Assembly: GCA_023374025.1 (NCBI GenBank)
Contig: SIJG01000012.1
Coordinates: forward strand, 1,916,449-1,980,448
DNA length: 64,000 bases
Reading direction: 5' to 3'
Source of the DNA: Heterodera schachtii
Taxonomy: Eukaryota; Nematoda; Chromadorea; Rhabditida; Heteroderidae
Below the pieces are notes generated by a model. The model was given only the letters and a program-made list of their open reading frames with translations, made no database searches and was not told the DNA's origin. Both the position numbers and the translations under genes were made by a program. This document shows positions 47,371 to 62,241 of the stretch, piece after piece (positions within the stretch are counted from its first letter, which is position 1; each line of letters begins with the position of its first letter).

Positions 47371-49859
47371 ATTTATTTTTATGTTCAATACAACGAATTT
47401 CGTATCATTCCATTTCAACAATTACTTTATGACACATTAAGATATTCTTTTTTTTTTGAATATATTAAAGATTTATTTAATTTATAAAGTCATGAGGTCC
47501 TTAATTTTCTTTTTAAATTTTTTATAAATTTATTATTTTCAGATTGTTTTAAATTTTACAAATAATTTTATTGTCTATCATTAGATTAGAAAAATTTATG
47601 GCGGATATACATTTTTGAATAAAAAATTGTGGCTTAAAGAACGAATAATTTATGTTAATTATGAAATTTTAATACACAATTAGGATTTTAATTTTGAGAT
47701 GAGACCCAAATGGAGATAAATACTTAAATTTTGAATTATCTAAACATATAAATTATTAAGTAACAATAATAAATTAATTCTTGGAATAAAGAGAGTCCGG
47801 CGAAACGAGAAATCTCGCGGCATTTTTTCGTGAATCTCGGTCAACATTTCATACTTTTAACCCAATGGGATTTTTACAGGAGCAGTATTTTTACAGATTC
47901 ATGGTCCTGATCCTGAAAATTCCGACTCCCGCTATTTGCTTCGCAAATTATTTTACCAGGCTCTAAAAAGAAACCAAATTTTACAAGAAATGACAAAAAT
48001 ATTTGGTACAAAAATAATAATGAAAACAAAAAGCAAATTAAAAATTAAAAAGCATATAAAATAAAAATCATATTGCAACTCATAAGAGCCAAATTATCTT
48101 GCATACATAAAATTCTTTTTTATTATCTTTGAATTGTCAAATTAAAAGTTTTTCGAGTTTATTAATTATATTTTTTAATGAATTTTCATGATCAGTTGTC
48201 AAATAGTGTCCAATACATATTCAAAGTCATGAGAAAATTAAATTAAATAATATTTAATTTCTTTGTGATTTTTTCAAACTTTATTCGACCAAATGAAACA
48301 ATTCTTTAACAGTTAGGAATTTTTTAAACTATCACTTTAAATATTATTTAAAAAATATATGACCAATAAAAATATTTTTATTTCTTTTAAATTAATTTTA
48401 ATTTTCAATTTGAGAATATAAATATTTTTAAATTATGGAATTTCTAATATTAAATAAATTTAATTCTTCAAATTATTTATTCAGCTTTAAAAGTATTTTT
48501 TATAATAATTGATGAACTTTTTTAAATTTTATTTGAAAATAATTGATTTAAATTAAAATTATATCATTTTAATTGTCAAAATTAAGCAGCTAAATAAAAT
48601 TCAAAAATGAAATTTCCAAGATTACACATACTACCAAGAATTTTGGAACTCGGAAATCCGAGGCCCCAAAATTTTCGGAAGTCAAAAATTTCAATTTCGA
48701 CCCCAACAAATCTATTGAATGGGTATTTTACCGCTGCATATGCAATTCAATAAATTTGCTCTTGTTTAATACTTTTTATATTGTAAATGCTTACTTTATA
48801 ATTAAATTAATTAATTATTACTATAAAATTTATTTGTGCACAAATAGTTTACAAAAAGATGATTCTTCTTTTAAATAAAAAAAAAGCTGCTTTAGTGTTC
48901 AAATAAAAAAAAATTCAATTTTGAATATATTAATTTTATAAACTTTTGGTTCAAAGTTTTTAAAAAATATTACAATTGTTGAATTCAATTATAATTTTTA
49001 TGTGTTTTTTTTAAAATTATTATGAATTGAATCCTATATTTTTACTTTTTTATAAAATTGTTTTAAAACTTTATAGAAAATAATAGTTTTTTGTCTGAAT
49101 TTATTTCCATTTATTCTTTTGTTCAAAAATATGAATAACAATCTCTTTAATATTTAAAGAGAATTATATTGTGCCTTATAATTTTATCTTCTTTAATCCT
49201 AATATTATTATTTAATATATATGTATATATTTCTATTTCTTTAATCCTTGACAGTTTTTTGTAATAATTCATTCGCCTTTTCTAAAATTTGGGCCAAAAT
49301 AAAAAAATAAATAAATCCACAAAATAAACTTTCTTATTGAAAAAAGCAACATAAATAAAGGACATTCCATAGAAATAAATTAATTTATTTCCGCTCCCAA
49401 ATGAAATAGAAGTTCCGATCAGAATTTTTTTTCGTAAATATAAGTTACATGAATTGAAAATCTTTCTGCAAAAATGTATTCTTTTCAAGTGTCTCTATTT
49501 TATTTTATTAAATCATTTTTATTAAAAATGTCAAATGAATACATGATTTGTGCATTAGCCAATTATTATATTATTTATTAATATTTTATTTATTTAATGT
49601 TGATAGGTTTAATACAAATATAAAATTAATAATATTTATTAATAAATCGTCAAGGATTTTTTTCATTAATAAGCATTGCTCGACTGTAAATTAATTACTT
49701 GAGAAAAATAGAGAGAGAAATTATTATTTTTTAATTTTTTTTTAATATTTTATAAAATATGTACTAATTATAATTAATAATTTCTTTACTTTATTCATTT
49801 ATTAAATGATTCTAAATAAGTTTATTTAGTATCTTTATCTCTTTTTGCTTTTTTAATAT

Positions 49860-49900
49860 CATGCGCACGGATCCTTTTGATGTTTCGACTTTCATCGGTG
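49860..49900 (+). other. CATG-led GC-balanced segment
   Basis: TTTTTTAATATCATG leads into CGCACGGATCCTTTTGATGT and TTTCGACTTTCATCGG, then AT-rich DNA resumes. Confidence 0.35.
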
Positions 49901-50613
49901 AATTTACTTCATTTAAAATATGAATTTTATTTTAAACTTTTCATTCAATGAAATATTTATTCATTGTTGTTTTTCCTTTACATTTTTAGTTTTCTTTTAT
50001 GTGCATTTGAAGGAATATTTTTTAAGATAATAATTGCGTATTTGCTGTAAAGAATCCCCGTTGCCAAATTTCACCTTACTTTGAAGCTGGGCTTAAAAAA
50101 TTATTTAATACATATTTGCCATTTAAATGTATTTTTCAGTATTTTTTAATCATTATAAAACAAAAATTATCATATTAAATTTTCTTTTTCTGTTTAATGG
50201 AATAAACGAATTACAGTAGATATTGGATTCACAAATTTTTTGTCAATGTTGATATTATATATTAATTTATGTTTTTTTAATTTAATTGTTCATTTATTCT
50301 AATTTTTTACAGTTATTTTTGAATTTTTATCTATTTTGATTTTTGGAATTTAAATTTCGTTAAACGAAATATTAATTTTTAGTTATCTTAACTGAATTAT
50401 AAATAATAATGAACTTGATAAATATTTATCATTATCACAAAGAATAGTAATTTAATTTGCAAAAATGTTTTTTAATTTTTTAATTGTATCTTTTATTAAA
50501 ATATTAACCAATCTTAGAATTTTAAATAATTAAATCCGCTTAAAATAATTACTTCATAAAGTTTTTTTTTAATTTTCTAATAATAATTATTAATTTTATG
50601 TTTTAAATAATCT

Positions 50614-50670
50614 CATGTCGAGTTGCAGATTGAGTAGTTGCGGTCGGTCGTTCATGGCTTGCCCTTTTTA
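50614..50670 (+). other. CATG-led GC-balanced segment
   Basis: AAATAATCTCATG leads into TCGAGTTGCAGATTGAGTAG and GTTGCGGTCGGTCG, with a second CATGGCTTGCCC at its end. Its first bases (CTCATGTCG) match the minus-strand segment at 58,290-58,338. Confidence 0.45.
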
Positions 50671-53600
50671 TAAATATATTTTTAATTATTTATTTTTCAA
50701 AATAAAATTATTGATTTTTTTTTGCAAATGAGAATCATGATTTTTTACTAACATTTTGCAGTTTTTTTTATATTAATCATTCTTCTCCTTTTAAATATTA
50801 AATAATGTTAATTCTTAAATTGCAATTAAAAATAATATTATTTTATTTTCATTTCTGTAGATGGAATTACTGTTTTTGAGTGCTTCAGCTTTTAATTAAA
50901 TGCAATTGATAACATATGTACTAATTAATGATCATTTATATTCTTTAAATAAAATAAAACTTTGTATTTCTTTATTACCAAATTTTTATGTATTTATTTT
51001 ATTATCATTTATTATTATGTATTTATAAAATATTTTTTTCATTACTTTTTTAACTATTTTTCTCAGTTTTTCTTTGTGAATTTGTAATAGAATTCTGGAA
51101 TATATTTTATTTAAATCAATTTGCTTCTATTTTTATTTTTTAACTAATATCTTTATAGAATATTAGTTCTTATACTAAGCGAATAAAAAAATAAAAGTTT
51201 TTTTGACAATAAATTTTAAATTTTTCAAAATGAAGTCCTTTGAATTAATGAATCAAAAATACATATAAAAGTTTTTAGATGAAAAAAAGGATTCTTCGTT
51301 CAATTTGAATTTAAGCTCCACACGAGGTCCCATTAAAAGTTTCAAAAGTAATAATAAAATAAATACATTTTTATATTCATAATAAAATTTTAAGCATATA
51401 TATGAAATTATTATAAGCCGCACAATTCTTAACCTTATAATAAAATTGTGTAGCTTTTAAGGCCCAAGAAATATACGTCAAAAGGAAAATAACCGAAAGT
51501 TTTTTTAGTTTTAGAAATTGACTTCAAATAAACATTAATTGTCTATCTATTAAATAAAAAATTAATTAGGACTTATTATAAATATGTGTATATTATTTTA
51601 TTTTCCGGTTTTTGAGTTTTTACTTTAAATTTCTATTAATCCCTTTTATAATAGAGTTAAAAATCGCATGTAAATTTTTTGTCTTTAATAATTCTTTTAT
51701 AAATCTCCAAAAAGTTTTACTGAACACTAAACCAAAACTTTTTTTGGATTAACTTCTATAAAATAAAGAAAAATAATTATAGAAATGATAAATTTGTGTT
51801 CTGGACAATCTGAATTTGGATTCCGATTTTTTTTTTTGCGCAATCCGAAAAAAATCCGCGGAATCCCAATCATTATCAATGAAAATATAATCATTCAATA
51901 ATATTAATAAGTAGGTAATTAGGTTGAATAAATGTTTTTGTTTTTTATGAATCAATTAAAAATAAAACGCTTACCATTCTGTTAATGGGCATAAAAAAAC
52001 CTTAGAACTCAAATTAAATCTATATTTTTTTTGTTTCAATCTTTCTAAAAATTTAATGAAGTTAATTTAAATAAATTTTAAAAAATTGTATTTATAAGTG
52101 AAAAATAGATATTTAGAATAATAATCAATAGGAAGCAATTATTGAATTAAAAAACACTTTTATTAATGAAAGCAAAGAACAACAATTACTATTTCTGATC
52201 CTCCAAAACCAAGAGTTTTATTTAAAATAATTTAATGTAGCAATTGGAGAAGTAATAAAAAATCGGTGATTTATTATAATAAATACTATAAAATAATAAT
52301 TTTTAGGATATCAAGAATATTTTATGAAAAACTGAAATTATTATAAAAATAAAATTTAAAAATAATAGAAATTATATTATATACGAAAAATGGAAGTGGA
52401 AAAGCCTTTTAATAGGGAAAATCTGGACAATTTTGAAGTTTCATTTTCTCCTAATATTTTCTTTTAGCAATAAAAGTTTATTAATGAAAATCTATTAGTT
52501 ATTATTATTTTTTGTTATGGTCTTATTTATTATATAATGAAATGTGCGTTTTAAACTTGTTCTTTCTAACATTTGTAATATTTGATAATTTTGTTCTCTA
52601 TAAATTATTTATAAATTCACTTTATTAATTTTTTATAATTTTATGTGATAGTAACTTAAAACTATGAATTGTCAATACTTCGACAAAAATCCAATAAACT
52701 AAAATATTATTTGATAAATTTTTTAAAGACTTATTTAATTGCTCAAAAATAATTATAGAAATGTAAAAAATCATTTCCTCATAAAGTTCAATATTGCAAA
52801 ATTAAATTAAATAAATAAAAATAAAAATGTTTTTGCATAAAGTATAATAAATGTATTTCCAAATAATTTAATATTTGTTTTCTATAAAAATCAGAAATTT
52901 TTGTGAAAAGAAATAAGCCATCTATTATTTTCCAATTGGTAATGATAAATTTATTAATAAAAACAAAAATGAATTGCAAAAACCAATTCTTTTAAAAATT
53001 CGCAGCCGGAGCAAAATATTTTTTGATTTATATATTTATAAATTTTCAAAAAATGCTGCAGATTTAAAATTATTTATTAAAATAAACCAATATGATCATT
53101 TTTTAATAATTTGAAAATTATTCATATAAACAAACAGACATTAATAATTCATTGAATTTTATTGGCAAAAGTTGTTAACAAAGGACATAAATATGAAATC
53201 ATTCATTTTAAGACACAAATCTGAGAATAACTATTTATTTACTTATACAATAATTTAATAAATGAATTTAATGAAATCGAGAATGAAAAGGTGAAATAAT
53301 TTACCAACTTCAATAATTAAAGAAATAATTTATCACATTTCGATAAACCACATTAAACACTCAAAAAAGAGATTTATATTTAAAACGGTTAAATTATATT
53401 TTTTGATTTTATTATTTTTTTATTAAATGATCAAATATAATTAATGAAAAAAATTATAGTTAATAAAAACATGCCTTCTTAAATTTTATAATGATAAAAT
53501 CATAATAAATAGAGCATTTAATTAATTAATTAATACAAATTTTAAATATTATTTAAACAAAAAATTTAGTTAGTAAGTCAAGACAAGAAAATGTTTGACT

Positions 53601-56600
53601 ATTTTAAAATAATACAATTCAAACAGAAAAGAAAATAACCAATTACAAGAAATTTTACTATTATTATTAGCAAACTAATTTACAACAATTCTAAATTTTA
53701 ATAAAAAATTAAATTTAAATAGGCATATATAGGTTAAAAACCAATTCAATTTGAAACAAAAATTTGATATAGATAGATATATTCATAAGAATAATAAATG
53801 AATTTTAAAAATGATCCCACCACGTGATGACACCATGAATAAGCACCGCGTGACGAGAAAAAAACTTATAGTTTCACTAAAGAATATTTGTAAATAAATA
53901 TTTATAATTGTTTTAAGAAAAAATAATAATGTGCAAGCTTTTCATCTCTATCAAATAAAAATTTTTATCAACAATAATATATTAATAGCATAAGAATATA
54001 CCAACTAAATATCGAATGTACTCTAATTATAAAATTTATTCTATTAATATTCTTAAATATATAATATTATTAATCTATTATTTATAAGCAAAAAATAATA
54101 ATTCACTTTTGTTCGGAATTTTAAGTAATTTTTTAGAGTAAGTGTCAGAAAATATTTTATTTACAAAACAATTATTAGCATTTAATATGAAATAAATTTT
54201 ATATAAAAAAAAAATGAAGTTCATTAGCAAGAACTTAAGGAATAAGTGAATTTAAAATATAACAAATAAAATTAATTTAGCCTTTTATTAGTTGGCTGGC
54301 TAATCATCACTTAATTTAATTGTTTTTTTTGTTCAAAAAAATTAAAAATATTTTCCAATTTAAAAATACTTTAAAATATAATTTCTTATGTTAATTGAAT
54401 TTTCCTTTCAATCACTTTTGATGTTATGGTCATTCGTACACTTAAAGCCGAAAGATTTTAAAAACGGATGCTCATTTTATAACAGCGATATTAAAAATTT
54501 AAAAATTATAATCAAAAAATAATATTTAAAAAAAGTTTTTCTTATTAATTAGACTTTTGCAAACATTTAATCAATAAGAATATCTGTTTCATTAATTTTA
54601 TGGAAATAACTTAAAAGATATATACCTAAATAACACAATAACACACAGAAATAAATTTAATAAATAATAAAATTTAATAAATTAGCCAGATTTAACAAAT
54701 TGTGTTTTTATGGAAAGAATAAACAATTACGTAATGAAAGAATTAAAAATAAGATATGTTAGCACGAGAGGAATCGATTCATATATTTGGCTGATTATGA
54801 GCATCCAAAATATCTTAAAACAATATTTTTTTAACAATAACTGATTAAAAATTTTTTTTGTAAATATCAATTCTAAAAAGATTGATTTATAAAGTCGAAA
54901 CAATAATCCACTTAAAAAAATTATTTGAAAAATTGCAAAACCAGATCAATTATCTCATCATTTCTTACGCATAAAAAATGAAAAAATTATGAAATTCTAA
55001 CATATTCATTTATGAATATAATATTTAATTTAGTTCCTATATAGAGCCAACCGAAAAGAATTCATTTAAAAGTTTAAAATTAAGAAATAATAAAAATGTT
55101 AAATTAAAAATATTTTCAAATAAATAAATTTAAAAAAAATTAAAAATGCAAAATATACTTTAATAAAGAAAAGTAATGAAATAAATTCCTTAAAGTTTTT
55201 AAGAAAGTTTAAATAAAAGTTTAATAACTTGTTACTTAACTAATTTGCTTTCAAAAAAACGTCAACTACATAAGGTGTGAACTACAAGAAATAATACAAA
55301 TAATAAATTAATAAATCCACTTTTAAAATTAACTGCGATAAATACTAAAATAAATATAAATGTCGTTAAAAATTCACCTAAATGAAAATATCTAATAAAA
55401 ACAAAAGGACAAAATATGATTAAATGATAAATAAATTTATGAAAAAAACAAAAATTAAAATCTATACTAAAAATAACAAAAATACTAAATAAATTACATT
55501 TTTTGAACAAAATATCAAGATTTAAACAGCAAAAAAAAAGAGTTAATAAAACAGAGAAATTAGAAATAAATATATTTTCTATAAATACAAAACCAAACGG
55601 AAAAAAACCTAATTTTGCACATTTTTATTTTTAAATTGATAATTGAATTTTTTATTACAGGATTTTCCCATTTTTCAATTTTTTGAAATTTTTTCGAAAA
55701 GTTCTTTTAAAATCTGTTGCTTTTGTTTAACTTTCATGTTTTCTGCTTTATCACCGTTTAAAGAATTTTGAAAAAAGCATATTCAATTTTATAATGAGTT
55801 TATTTTACTTACATTTAATTTTCTAGATTTTTAATAAATTTTTAGAATCTTTGGTATGAATCAAACGAAAGAATAAAAAATAGATAATAACTTAAGGCGT
55901 AGCAAAAAAAATAATAATAATTTTTTAAGTTTATGTTTATTCATTAAACGCAAACATAAACATGAAAAAAAATTGATGGAATTTAAAAAATTAACCTGTT
56001 CAGCTGAGAACAAAAAAAATATATAAAATTAAATAATACATAAATATTGCAAAATTTAGAATAAAAAATAATTAAAAAGTACCAAAGAGAAATAACTTTA
56101 ATCACATTTAAATTAATTATAAAAAATAAAAATGAAAAATATAGATAAGATTCTTTAATGCCAATTAAACAAAAATATTCAAATTAATCGTACATAATAT
56201 TTACTTTAAACTTTTTACTGTCATCTTTTATAACCACAAAGAATTTTATGTAATGCATTATTTAAAATCTAAATTAAATTTTACGCTAAAAATTAAGCAA
56301 AAAATAAAAATAAAAAATAAAAACCAATATTCACATCTTTACTAAAACGATTTTCATGAAATTTAATAAAAAGAAAACCCATAAATAATTATATAAAATT
56401 AAATATTTCATCTTCTCAGAATTTTTCTTTGATTTTATCTAAATTTTTAAACTCATTAAAAATATGAAAATCAAAATCCGATGAGAAGTGGTATTAAATT
56501 TAGAAATTGAGAAAACCTTGAAAAAATATGCCATCATATAAAAAAAGAAAGAAGTAAAAATAAAAAATAAAAATAAAAAAAATCTTTATTTGCTAAAGCA

Positions 56601-57144
56601 TTACAATTTCTATATTTAAAAATAGTTTTATGCTTATGAATAAAAGAATTTAATTGGAATTTTCGTCATTTTGATTCAAATAAAGGAAAATTAATTTAAT
56701 TAGATTTACGCCTCAAATTTAAGTCAATATATCAAAAAAATTTATGGGCATTTATTGTTTTATATTTAGAAGACTACAATGACTTATTTTATGATTTTTT
56801 CAATTGTTTTGGTAACAATTTTTGCAAATTGAAATAAAAAAATATTATTTAAAAATAAAAGAGTATAATCATTTATTATAATAGAGAATACTTTTCATAG
56901 CTTAAAGATTATAATAAAAAAAAAAGTTCTAACCAGCAGCAGAATATTGAAAACCCAGAAAGTACATTTGATTAAAAGAGGAGCTGAAATTTCTAAGAAA
57001 ACTAATTAATTTTTTATTACACTTTTTAAAAAAAAGAAATTTAACTTATTAGATAAAAATAAATTTTAATATCAAATTAGAAGTATAAGGTCAATTTATT
57101 AATGAAAATAACAATGGATAATTCTTCGAAAAAACCATTAAAAT

Positions 57145-57215
57145 GTCTACAAATTTCGGAACTTTTTGGCAGCTATTTACTCATTTTTATCACCTATTTT
57201 GGGGTTGTTGAGATT
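57145..57215 (+). repeat. fragment of the hAT-like element
   Basis: GAACTTTTTGGCAGCTATTT and ATCACCTATTTTGGGG match the right part of 34,807-35,380 (around 35,285-35,345). No terminus is present. Confidence 0.5.
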
Positions 57216-58289
57216 AAAGAGTAAAAAGAGGTAAAGATGCTCAATAAACTTGTTTTACAATTAATTAAATGAATAATTGAAATAAACAAATTATAATAAC
57301 AATTTATGCATATTTAATAAAATCAAATTTTAAAGAAAATCAAATATTTTTAAATAGCTTAATTATTAATCTAAGAATATTTCTATAGAATGATTTTAGT
57401 GAATGTAATTACATAAACAAAAAGAAAGGTTAGGTTATAATCAAATCTCAATTTTAATCAATGAAGAGAAATAAAAAAAACATTTTAAAATATATAAATA
57501 TATTAAAAATATCAAAAAAAAATTGTAACCATGAAAAATTAATTAGAAACAAAAGTGAAAAGTTAATTAATTTATAAAAGAATAATTGAGCAAAATGCAA
57601 AAATAAACGAATAAAAAGCCACTCGACAAGAAAAAATTATAAAAGCAAAGAAAATAAATATACTAAATTGCTAAACAAATTTATTTAAGAAAAAAATTCA
57701 TAAAGCGTATTAAAACGTGTATTTTTAATTAAAAATATATCACTGGAAAGCAGCATTAATAAACCACCATTTAAACATTTAAATTAAATTATTTCAAAAA
57801 ATATTTTACTAGAATTATTGCTGTTAATTAAAAAAAAAGAAAAATTACCATTAACAAAAACCATTAACCAAACTTTTTTTTAATCAAAAGTATAACAAAG
57901 CTAATTTATTAATTATAATTATTAATTTAAAACTTTTGGAAAATAAAATAATGGTTAAATATTAAATTTTTAGAAAAATAATAAACATATTTAAAGGTAA
58001 ACAAATAATAAATTATAAACTAAAAATATATTTTGCTATAAGCCAAACAATAATTCATTATGAAATAAATAAAATTTAAATTATATATAACCAACAAAAC
58101 CTACGTAATTGGCATTTGCATTTAAATGTGCGAACAATTTTATTAATCAATTAACGAAAATTACTAATAAAACGGCTCTATTCCACTGATGAAAATTCCG
58201 TTTTCTATTAAACTAATGCAGTATTAAAATAAAATTTAAAATATTTTTTTATATTATTAAATAACTATTTAAATTAAAATTTATATTAA

Positions 58290-58338
58290 ATGCACGAAAA
58301 AGGCCTGCACCTGTTGTAACAGAAGTCGAAACGACATG
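58290..58338 (-). other. CATG-led GC-balanced segment (minus strand)
   Basis: On the minus strand CTATTTTTATCTCATG leads into TCGTTTCGACTTCTGTTACA and AACAGGTGCAGGCC. The lead closely matches that at 33,470 and 50,614. Confidence 0.45.
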
Positions 58339-60839
58339 AGATAAAAATAGTAAATAAAAAACCGATACTATGGAAGCAACACTAATTGTTGTATCTCATT
58401 ATCTAAAAGAAATATAAATTAGTGAAATTTAAAAATATAGTCAGCTCGCATGTGTGAATATGCAAATTAAATTAAAAAATAAACTGATGAAATTATATAA
58501 ATTCATAAATGATAAAATGTTTTATTGAAAAAATTCTGTATTATTTAATCAAAGAAATAAAAAATCGCAAAGAATTTAATTGTCAAAAAACAATAAATTA
58601 AAAATAATGTGTATAATGAATGGTCTAAACGCTGCTAATTCATTTTGGGAAAGTCTATAATTTTGCTGAAATGCAAAAAATTTATAGGTTTATGAATTAT
58701 TTTAAAAATTCAAATCTTTTCGTTTTTTGTCCATGTCAATTAAAAAATATGATCACACAAATAGAAACAAAGGCTTTACAAAAATTAAATAAAATTTTGA
58801 TTTAAATTAAAAAGAAAGTTTATTGAAAAAACCTATTAAAGAATATAAAAGTTGTAGTGATATATATTCTTTTAAAATAATAGAAAAATGATTTAAGAAA
58901 AATTATAACTAAACGACAAAATAAATCAAAACATTTATTAATTTATGTCACTATATTCGTTTTTTAAGTAAAGAAAATGTTTTAAAATATTTTAAATTAA
59001 TTTTTAATACAATATATTTTTTATATAAATTTTCTTTTCGATAATACGATCTTTCAACTTTAATTTTGCTATAAACCCATTAAAACTTAAGAACTGGTTT
59101 TAATTCAAAAAATATTAAAATATTTTTGGTATTTTATGAGGAATATAAAAAAAAATATTTGCACCGTCTTTAGACAACATCCTTAATCATTTACAAATTC
59201 CATATAAACTGCTGATGAAAAACAAAATAATTATGGAACGCTAATTGTTAAAATATTGAATATAAAATTTAATTAAATAATTAAAAAATCAAATAAATGT
59301 TTTTAAAACAAATTTTTATTATAATAAGCAAATTAATGAAATACCAATAAGCAACTTTTTTAAATTAAAGGTCTTCAATAATTTCTATATTAAAGTTAAA
59401 AATAAATGAAATATATCAATCTTGACAAAATAAATAATATGAAATACAAATGTTATAAAAAAGATGTGAAAATTAATGAATAAAAAATATTTATTAATAA
59501 AAAAAAATTCATAATGCTAAATATAAAAATTACAAATTGAACTGAACTTATTTACGAATTCATAATGAAGTTATATTCTAGTGCACGGTAATGAGAGCAT
59601 ATTATACTAAAATTTAAAATAAAATTCAAATGAATAATAATATTTCTAATTTTCATTGTTGTTTATTATTTATTTAAAAAAAATTACTATGTAATTTTTA
59701 AATTCAATCTTGAAATATATCTTAAAAAATATTATAAAATTATTATACAAAGCAACTCAAAAAAGGTGAAATAATAGGGAATCAAAAAAATTTTATAAAA
59801 ATAATTAATTCTTTAAAATGCAATAAAATAAAAATTTTTTAATTAAAAAAAAATTAAATTTAATTAATAATTCTGCTTTTTGGTGTGTGACTTACATAAA
59901 AAAATGATAATAATATGAAAAAAAATAAAAAATCATTTATTCAGATAAATATTTGAAAAAATTGCTATAAAAAGAAATGTATTTATTAGGCGATGTGATT
60001 TGCTAATTTAATAATTTAAATAAATCTCATGTCATGGTATCGGTTTTTATCTCGATGAGTGCCATTTAAAAATTGTATATAAATGATTAAATTTTATATT
60101 TCTTGATTTAAGAAATTAATTATCATTTTCATTATGAATTTCTATAGTATTTTTAAAAATGACTTCATTATTTTTTCTTTTTGACAAAAGCTTTCGCCAA
60201 ATATTTTATTAATAAAAATAGAATAAATACGAATTATTTAAGCTTTAAACTTAAAAAAAACTTGAAATTTTTTTGATGCCCATAAAAGTTGCAACAATAA
60301 ACGGTGAAAAAATTACTTTTAATATGTTTTCGTTGTATTGAACATAAAATAAATAAATTATATTTTATATTACAATATAATAATTAATATTAACTTATAT
60401 AAATTTATCGAAAAATAAATTAATAAAATTCAATTAATAAAAAAAGCAAACAAATAATTTAATATTTACATATCAAAAATAAGCATTTTAAAAATAAAAG
60501 TACTTAAAATTGATCATTGAAAAAGGTCATTCTCAATATCTAAAAAACATTTAAAGATGTAAGATAGGTATGAAAAAAACTGATTAAATTTATTAATAAA
60601 TATTCAATTTCAATTAAAATAAATTTAATTTAATATCCTCAACCTAAATAATCAGAAACGCATTAAATTTTTATAACCAAATAGCATAAAATAATTGATA
60701 TAATATCAAAATACTGATTAACAGTTAATTAAATTACTATGTTAAAAATTTAAGAAATGATCAACAAAAATACAGAAATATTAGCAAATTTCTAAAAAAA
60801 ATGACTATTATTTAGACTAATATATTACTATAGAAAATT

Positions 60840-60884
60840 CAGCTGCCTAATGGAAGCGACGACAAGGCTACGATTGGAGGCATG
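60840..60884 (-). other. CATG-led GC-balanced segment (minus strand)
   Basis: On the minus strand TTATTATTTTCATG leads into CCTCCAATCGTAGCCTTGTC and GTCGCTTCCATTAGGCAGC. Confidence 0.4.
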
Positions 60885-61154
60885 AAAATAATAAAAAAAA
60901 AATTAATAATTTCTTTTACAAAAATATGATAAGATATAATTAAATAAAGAATATTAAGATAGTTATAAAAATGTATGATTAAATTAATATAATCATGCAT
61001 AATGCTTTGATGATATTTAGAAAATTATTTAAAATAAAAATTTTTTTTTAAATTTTTTAGTTAAAAAGCAGAAAAAATTATAATATTTATAAATAAAAAA
61101 TTTGTAAATAAATTAATGAAAACAGCAGGTAATAAAAAAAATTAATTTCAATTT

Positions 61155-61790
61155 ATTGCAAATTAATCAAATAATTTTGGCGACAAAAAATACTTTTTAA
61201 AATTATAAATCAAGCAGACATAGATAAATTATCGAATTTTTTTCATCACAATAAAAAACGCATGAATTTTTTGTTTTTATTTCAACTATCCAACAATTTG
61301 CAATTTTATAATTCATTCAAAAGAAAAAATGAATTTCTGAAAAAATGAAAAATTAAATATTTGAAATGTACCTTTCATTAAATTTCATCAAAATACTACA
61401 ATTTCTAACCAAATTTGGTAATAATTATTCAATTTTACTAAGAAATTGAAATAATATTCATACGAATTAACACCAAAGAAAATATTAAATGAAATTTTTG
61501 AACAATAAAGGCAAAAATATAAGAAACACGCAACGAGACAGAATAACCAGAAAAATAACGAGAAGTAATTTACCATATGCCAATAATTTAAGAATCTAAA
61601 TTTAACTCAAAATAAGCCAAGCTAAAATTAAAAGATGAGATGAAAAAAAGCATTAAAAAAATTAATGCAAATATTATCGAAATAATTGATTTCCTTACCG
61701 AATTAAAAAATTTATTTTTTTAATTTTAAATAATTCCAAAAAGAAACATGAAAGAATAAAAAAAATCATTATCTATAATTTAAGGTTCTA
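61155..61790 (-). repeat. dispersed AT-rich repeat, inverted copy
   Basis: It is the reverse complement of blocks at 38,880-39,250 and 39,595-39,740, for example CATACGAATTAACACCAAAG and CAACAATTTGCAATTTTATA. It lacks about 330 bases present in the middle of the 39 kb copy. Confidence 0.6.
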
Positions 61791-62241
61791 AAATAATAAA
61801 AAAATAAATATCTCCTCAATTTGGTGACTTAATTAAGTGTTCTCTTTTTATTTTGTAAAATTATTGATTTATTGGTAAAACATGTAAATATTTTATTTTA
61901 ATTTTTGAAATTAAATTGAATCGAATATGATCGAGAAAATTTATTAAAATTATAAATAAATATTTTCCAAATGTAATAATAATTTACCTACATAATTTTA
62001 AGCAACATAAATTTAACATAATTCAATTCTATATTTAAGAATAATCTATTTAATCTATTCATAATCGAGAAAAATAAAAATATTTCAATTATAAAAATTA
62101 AAAGCCTTTATTTTAAAAATTAAAATTAATGAAAATATTAGACGAATATTTAATTATTATTGTTATTTTTGAGGCTCAATTTAAATAAATTAAATTTGTG
62201 CATTAATATAATAAATAAAAGCAATATTATTTAAATTTATT

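Larger units (their letters stand above)
36841..51180. other. AT-rich spacer, T-rich on the top strand
   Basis: No protein gene was seen. The T bias is strong and starts and stops sharply. It carries several copies of TTTAATAGCTCTGCTTATTTT-like lines (39.0, 41.17, 41.66 and 44.0 kb) and six of the CATG-led GC-balanced segments, all on the plus strand. Confidence 0.6.

Noticed and set aside
54584..54591. CTGTTTCA, the Caenorhabditis piRNA upstream motif
   Set aside because: The only clear occurrence noticed, without a GC-balanced segment downstream; expected by chance in 64 kb of AT-rich DNA.
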